DNA of 64,000 nt. Source: Castellaniella denitrificans. Its GTDB lineage: Bacteria > Pseudomonadota > Gammaproteobacteria > Burkholderiales > Burkholderiaceae_B. A program made the position numbers and the translations under genes. Every line of letters begins with the position of its first letter. The stretch's first letter is position 1. Below, piece after piece: positions 56,707-64,000 of this stretch. The DNA lies in NCBI RefSeq assembly GCF_027214045.1, contig NZ_JAPWHE010000001.1, positions 809,482 through 873,481 on the forward strand, given 5' to 3'. The notes beneath the pieces were generated by a model. That model searched no databases and was not told the DNA's origin. It saw nothing but the letters and a program-made list of their open reading frames with translations.

Positions 56707-57387
56707 ATGACCATGCCGCGCGCCCTTTCCACCACGATCCCCCGCCTATTCAGCCTGGCGCTGCTGGCGTTGCTGGCCGCCTGCGCCCAGCAGCGCGAAC
56801 CCGGCTTCTATGACGTCCCGCGCGGCGACACGGCGTCCGACGCCCGGCATCGCGCCCAGGGCGACGCGGGCACGGTCGCCCCCGCGCAATTGCAATTCGG
56901 ATTCGGCGCCGACAGCCAGAAAAAGCCGGCTTCGGAAAGCGGCACCGGTGCTGGCGCCGAAAACGCGGCCGGACAACCCGCCCGCCCCGCAACCCCCGTG
57001 AAAATCCCCACTGAGCTGGCCGAGACCCGCACCTACCTGGGCACTGTCGCTTGCCCCGCCGGCCAACAGGCCTGTCCCGCGCGACGCATGACCCTGACCC
57101 TGGCGCCGGACGGCCAATGGCGCGCCCGCAGCAAGCCACTGGACGGCACAACGGCCACGGCGTCCATGGGCTGCTGGCATCTGGTGTCGACCGAGCCCGT
57201 CGGCATCGTGCTGCAAACCGGCGACCAGGCCCGGGCCACGCTGGAATTCATCCAGGCGAACGTCCTGCGCCTGACCCGGATGGACGGCCAGGCGCCTTTG
57301 CTGGAATCGCGGTTGACCCGCCAGGCAGATATCGACCCCATCCAGGAGCTGGCATCGCAACCGGCCGAAGCCTGCACCGCACGCTGA
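56707..57387 (+). CDS. Predicted lipoprotein with an NlpE-like domain
   Basis: A 226-residue exported protein. The signal sequence ends in a lipobox (LALLALLAACAQQ), with lipid attachment at the cysteine of AAC. A low-complexity Ala/Gly linker (~45-95) precedes a domain that opens TYLGTVACPAGQQACPARRMTLTLAPDGQW, like the CxxC-containing strand pair of NlpE, and continues with further barrel strands. NlpE proteins report envelope or copper stress. The cysteine spacing here is wider than CxxC, so the assignment is tentative. Confidence 0.65.
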   Translation: MTMPRALSTTIPRLFSLALLALLAACAQQREPGFYDVPRGDTASDARHRAQGDAGTVAPAQLQFGFGADSQKKPASESGTGAGAENAAGQPARPATPVKIPTELAETRTYLGTVACPAGQQACPARRMTLTLAPDGQWRARSKPLDGTTATASMGCWHLVSTEPVGIVLQTGDQARATLEFIQANVLRLTRMDGQAPLLESRLTRQADIDPIQELASQPAEACTAR

Positions 57388-57697
57388 GTCCGGGCGAAGT
57401 CGGGACGGCGCCCAAGGCGGACGGTCCCGAAACGGCCGTGCCGGTGTCCGGACAGGGCGGATCGCCCGACAGACAGTAGCGGGTCAATTCGACCGCGTTG
57501 CGCACACGCAATTTCTGAAATATCCGCGCCCGATGGGCCTCGATCGTCCGCTGCGTGACCCCGAGTTCGGCGGCGATGTATTTATTGGACCGCCCCCGGG
57601 TGAGATAGTCCGTGACTTCCCGTTCACGCACCGTCAGGCGGCTCAGCGACGTATCCCGGCCGTCCGGGTATGCACGGATCGAATGGTTTTCCTGCAT
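57248..57697 (-). CDS. Stand-alone LuxR-type HTH protein
   Basis: A 149-residue protein whose only recognisable part is a GerE/LuxR DNA-binding domain at ~20-75 (LTVREREVTDYLTRGRSNKYIAAELGVTQRTIEAHRARIFQKL). No receiver or ligand-binding domain precedes it. AGGGGGAG before the ATG supports the start. Beyond residue ~80 the sequence is Pro/Gly-rich and runs 140 bases antisense into the lipoprotein gene, so the true end may have shifted. It could be the surviving half of a FixJ-like response regulator. Confidence 0.7.
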   Translation of the reverse strand: MQENHSIRAYPDGRDTSLSRLTVREREVTDYLTRGRSNKYIAAELGVTQRTIEAHRARIFQKLRVRNAVELTRYCLSGDPPCPDTGTAVSGPSALGAVPTSPGLSVRCRLRPVAMPAPGWGRYLPGGSTAIPAKAPGRPSGSGAGRSPG

Positions 57698-57764
57698 GGA
57701 TGCTCCCCCTGTTCATTGTTGTATGCAGGGGGATTCTGCATGACCCACGCGGAGTCCGCACCTG

Positions 57765-59542
<1,778 letters not shown>

Positions 59543-59551
59543 GGCCCCCGG

Positions 59552-59743
59552 TCAGGCCTTCTGATAGTAGACGTAGGGATCCTGGGGCACGCGGGCGGCC
59601 CGGAAGCCTTCCTGCTGCTCCGGGTCCAGGTCCTTGTCCCACAGGCGCGCGCGGCCGGCGAACTGGCGCGACTCCGTGTCGGGATGATCCGTTTTGTACT
59701 GGTTCAGGAACTGGGTCAGTTCAGAGGTGAAGTTGTTTGCCAT
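59552..59743 (-). CDS. DUF3460 small protein
   Basis: A 63-residue soluble protein of a family confined largely to betaproteobacteria: FTSELTQFLNQYKTDHPDTE, then GRARLWDKD and AARVPQDPYVYYQ. Start at 59743 (MANNFTSEL) fits the family; ATG 59767 would add eight residues. Its function is unknown; it often precedes scpA-panC. Confidence 0.85.
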   Translation of the reverse strand: MANNFTSELTQFLNQYKTDHPDTESRQFAGRARLWDKDLDPEQQEGFRAARVPQDPYVYYQKA

Positions 59744-59816
59744 AATGGTGCCGTAGCCGTTTTCCATGACCGATGGGCTCCAAGTTTACTGCACTCGGCC
59801 CCGCTCACGCCCGTCC

Positions 59817-61244
59817 ATGCCAGAATCCCAGCATCGCATCCCCGTACCGCCCGCCGCCTCGTCGCGCGAAATCCGGATGATCCCCTTCATCGTCGGCTGC
59901 GCGCTGTTCATGCAGATGCTGGATTCCACGGTCGTGGCGACCGCCCTGCCGACCATGGCGCTGGATTTCGGCACCACGGTGGTGCACATGAATGTCACCA
60001 TCACATCCTATCTGCTGGCGACGGCTGTGTTCGTGCCCATCAGCGGCTGGGCGGCGGACCGGTTCGGCGCCCGTGCCGTATTCCTGGCGGCCATCGCGCT
60101 GTTCACCCTGGGATCCATCGCCTGCGCAGCCAGCGGCACCCTGGGCCAGCTGGTCGCCGCCCGGGTCGTCCAGGGCGCCGCCGGCGCCATGATGGTGCCG
60201 GTCGGGCGCATCATCCTGCTGCGCCGCATCCCCAAGGCCGACCTGCTCAAGGCCATGGCCTTCCTCACCATCCCCGCCCTGCTGGGACCGGTCATCGGCC
60301 CACCGGTCGGCGGCTTCCTCGTCACCTACGCGTCCTGGCACTGGATCTTTCTGATCAACATCCCCGTGGGCATCCTGGGCATCGCCATGGTGCGGCGCTG
60401 GATCGCCCGTGACGTGCCCGCCAGCCGGCCCCGGCTGGACACCATGGGCTTCCTGCTCAGCGGCGTCGCCATGGCGGCCCTGATGACCTGCCTGGAAGCC
60501 GCCGGGCACGGCGGCCTGGGGCTCTGGCCGACTGCGGGGCTGCTGTGTCTGGGCCTGGGTTGCGGCATTCTCTACGTCCGCCACGCCCGCCACGTCACCT
60601 ACCCCATCATCGACCTGAGCCTGCTGCGCACCCGGACTTTCGCCGTGTCGGTGCTGGGCGGCAACCTGTGCCGCTTCTCCGTCGGCGCCTCGCCCTTCCT
60701 GCTGGCCATCCTGCTGCAGGTGGGCTTCGGCCTGTCGGCGTTCTCGGCCGGGATGATCACCTTCACGTCGGCCGCCGGGGCGATGCTGATGAAGCTGGTG
60801 GCCACGCCCATCGTGCGCCGCTTCGGCTTCCGCCGCGTCCTGATCGCCAACGCCCTGATCGCGGCGGCCTTCACCGCCGCCTGCGCCCTGTTCCAGGCCG
60901 ACACGCCGATCTGGGCCATGGTGGCGGTCCTGCTGGTCGGTGGCTTTTTCCGCTCGCTGCAATTCACCGCCGTCAACGCCCTGACCTATGCGGACCTGGA
61001 TTCCGCCCAAATGAGCCGGGCCAGCAGTTTCGCCGCCACGGCCCAGCAGTTGGGCATCAGCCTGGGGGTGGCCTGCGCGGCGATGACCCTGAATCTCAGC
61101 ATGACGCTGCGCGGCGGCACCGAGGCCGACCGCATCGATGTGATGTGGGGGTTCGCAGTCATCGCCGCGATCGTGGCGGCATCCGCCCTGTCCTTCCGGC
61201 GCCTGCCGGCTCGCGCGGGCAGCCAGTTGCGCGCGCGGGAATGA
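59817..61244 (+). CDS. MFS multidrug exporter, DHA2 (EmrB/QacA) type
   Basis: Proton antiporter of 475 residues with about 14 predicted helices. The first helix carries the DHA2 motif D1 (LDSTVVATALPTMALDF). Motif A is GWAADRFGARAVFL and motif C is IPALLGPVIGPPVGGFL. No ribosome-binding site is clear at ATG 59817. It is divergent from DUF3460, and a MmyB-type regulator gene converges on it with 6 bases between, so local regulation is possible. Confidence 0.92.
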   Translation: MPESQHRIPVPPAASSREIRMIPFIVGCALFMQMLDSTVVATALPTMALDFGTTVVHMNVTITSYLLATAVFVPISGWAADRFGARAVFLAAIALFTLGSIACAASGTLGQLVAARVVQGAAGAMMVPVGRIILLRRIPKADLLKAMAFLTIPALLGPVIGPPVGGFLVTYASWHWIFLINIPVGILGIAMVRRWIARDVPASRPRLDTMGFLLSGVAMAALMTCLEAAGHGGLGLWPTAGLLCLGLGCGILYVRHARHVTYPIIDLSLLRTRTFAVSVLGGNLCRFSVGASPFLLAILLQVGFGLSAFSAGMITFTSAAGAMLMKLVATPIVRRFGFRRVLIANALIAAAFTAACALFQADTPIWAMVAVLLVGGFFRSLQFTAVNALTYADLDSAQMSRASSFAATAQQLGISLGVACAAMTLNLSMTLRGGTEADRIDVMWGFAVIAAIVAASALSFRRLPARAGSQLRARE

Positions 61245-61250
61245 GGATCC

Positions 61251-62033
61251 TCAATCGTTCAGCAGCATCACCAGTTTGCAATCCGGCCGGATCGCCAGCC
61301 GGAAGGTGAACTGCCGGAAACGCAACCGTCCGTCCGCCGGGTGCTGGAATTCACGCAGGCCGCCTTCCCGGTCCACCACGACCTGGCGCGTCCAGGCCCG
61401 GGCGAACAGGGGGCTGCCGGCCTGCAATTCGGCCACCAGCGCGCCGATGCCCGGTTCGCCCGCCAGCGCCGCCACGTCCGCGCGGAATTCGGCCACCACC
61501 CGGCTGGCGCGCTCTTCCCAGTCCACCACCAGCGTACGCGCGGCCGGATCCAGGAAGATATAGCGCAACAAGTTGGGTTGCCCGCGAACGGGCCAGCCGT
61601 CGAACACGCGCAACAGGGCGGCGTTGCAGGCCAGCACGTTCCAGGCCTGGTCCAGCACGTAGGCCGGACAGCGGATGCTGTCGACGCAATCCTGCAGCCC
61701 GTCGGGCAGGGCGATCGCATCCAGATGGCCGGCCTGCGGGTCGGCACACTCGGCCAGGCTGAACAGATAATGCCGCTCGGCGCGCGCCAGCCGCAGCGCG
61801 TCGGCCAAGCGGCACCAGACATCGACGGACACGGACACGTCGCGGCCCTGTTCGATCCAGGTGTACCAAGTGGCGCTGATCCCGCACAGCTGGGCGATCT
61901 CCTCGCGCCGCAGGCCCGGGGTGCGGCGCCGCACCCCGGGGGGCAGGCCATGGTCGGCCGGCGCGACGCGCGCCCGGGCGCTGCGCAGGAAGGCGCCCAG
62001 CTCCCGGCGCCGGGCCGCGTCATCGCGCGGCAT
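61251..62033 (-). CDS. XRE-family regulator with MmyB-like ligand-binding domain
   Basis: A 260-residue regulator from ATG 62033, preceded by GGAGA. An N-terminal HTH (GLRREEIAQLCGISATWYTWIEQGRDVSVS, ~40-70) is followed by the MmyB-like domain (SIRCPAYVLDQAWNVLACNAAL, NLLRYIFLDPAAR, PLFARAWTRQVV), a PAS-like fold thought to bind small lipids. It probably controls a neighbouring gene; convergence with the MFS exporter makes that the nearest candidate. Confidence 0.9.
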   Translation of the reverse strand: MPRDDAARRRELGAFLRSARARVAPADHGLPPGVRRRTPGLRREEIAQLCGISATWYTWIEQGRDVSVSVDVWCRLADALRLARAERHYLFSLAECADPQAGHLDAIALPDGLQDCVDSIRCPAYVLDQAWNVLACNAALLRVFDGWPVRGQPNLLRYIFLDPAARTLVVDWEERASRVVAEFRADVAALAGEPGIGALVAELQAGSPLFARAWTRQVVVDREGGLREFQHPADGRLRFRQFTFRLAIRPDCKLVMLLND

Positions 62034-62067
62034 GGTCGTCTCCGGGTCGGGCGCCGTGCATCGTGCC

Positions 62068-63930
<1,863 letters not shown>

Positions 63931-64000
63931 CGGGGGGGGGCGGGGGGGGGGCCCCCCCCCCCCCCCGCCGCGGGCCGGCGGGGGGCGGGGGGGGGTCACC
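63931..64000. other. Low-complexity G/C homopolymer end, probable assembly artefact
   Basis: Runs of 9-15 consecutive G or C replace the metH coding sequence expected here. The frame stays open only as Gly/Pro/Arg repeats. This is typical of a poor-quality contig end rather than of biology. Confidence 0.8.

Noticed and set aside
63931..64000. G-quadruplex or structured element at the window end
   Set aside because: The runs replace conserved metH coding sequence at the extreme end, which fits a sequencing or assembly artefact better.

Overview
The window is GC-rich, gene-dense chromosomal DNA from a betaproteobacterium, most likely family Alcaligenaceae (Bordetella/Achromobacter/Castellaniella type). 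This is inferred from gene content: pilD-coaE-zapD order, a MutT-ThiE fusion, a DUF3460 gene, MdtABC/MuxABC-type efflux, and many GntR/LysR-controlled catabolic clusters. No phage, insertion sequence or CRISPR array was seen. The last ~70 bases are homopolymer G/C runs and look like a contig-end artefact.

Region 1 (1-14.9 kb): the 3' part of ppc, a 69-bp tandem repeat array, then a sugar-acid catabolic island. It holds an SMP-30 lactonase, 5-keto-4-deoxyglucarate dehydratase (KdgD), a FadR-type GntR regulator, galactarate dehydratase (GarD), a glucarate dehydratase, a four-gene ABC importer, an aldose-1-epimerase-like protein and alpha-ketoglutarate semialdehyde dehydrogenase. Together these convert aldarates and their lactones to 2-oxoglutarate. 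A 14-bp motif (TYATAYGAYRWCAT) lies in front of the transcription units and is probably the GntR operator. Between the ABC ATPase and the first permease, a short insertion flanked by a 10-bp direct repeat has created a 24-codon micro-ORF that keeps ATGA start/stop overlaps on both sides.

Region 2 (14.9-25.2 kb): a DabA-DabB inorganic-carbon pump with a divergent LysR regulator and a beta-carbonic anhydrase, followed by a NUDIX hydrolase, a large Cache-HAMP-PAS-GGDEF-EAL protein and free methionine-(R)-sulfoxide reductase.

Region 3 (25.2-34.7 kb): on the minus strand, an amidase, a TRAP transporter (DctP/Q/M), a RidA-like protein and an L-asparaginase, then a tartrate/malate-type dehydrogenase. 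A LysR gene is divergent. This looks like uptake and deamidation of an amide or amino acid. A predicted outer-membrane beta-barrel of unknown role follows.

Region 4 (34.8-45.7 kb): nrdA-nrdB-nrdH behind a pair of NrdR boxes (NrdA has an unusual ~70-residue insertion), phosphonoacetaldehyde hydrolase with an aldehyde dehydrogenase, a PQQ-type sugar dehydrogenase, tRNA-Pro(CGG), ispB, a DUF815 ATPase and the MutT-ThiE fusion.

Region 5 (45.7-64 kb): an RND tripartite efflux operon (adaptor, two pumps, outer-membrane channel) downstream of pilD-coaE-zapD, an NlpE-like lipoprotein, a stand-alone LuxR-type HTH protein, panC, scpA, DUF3460, a DHA2-type MFS exporter with a convergent MmyB-type regulator, and the 3' part of metH.
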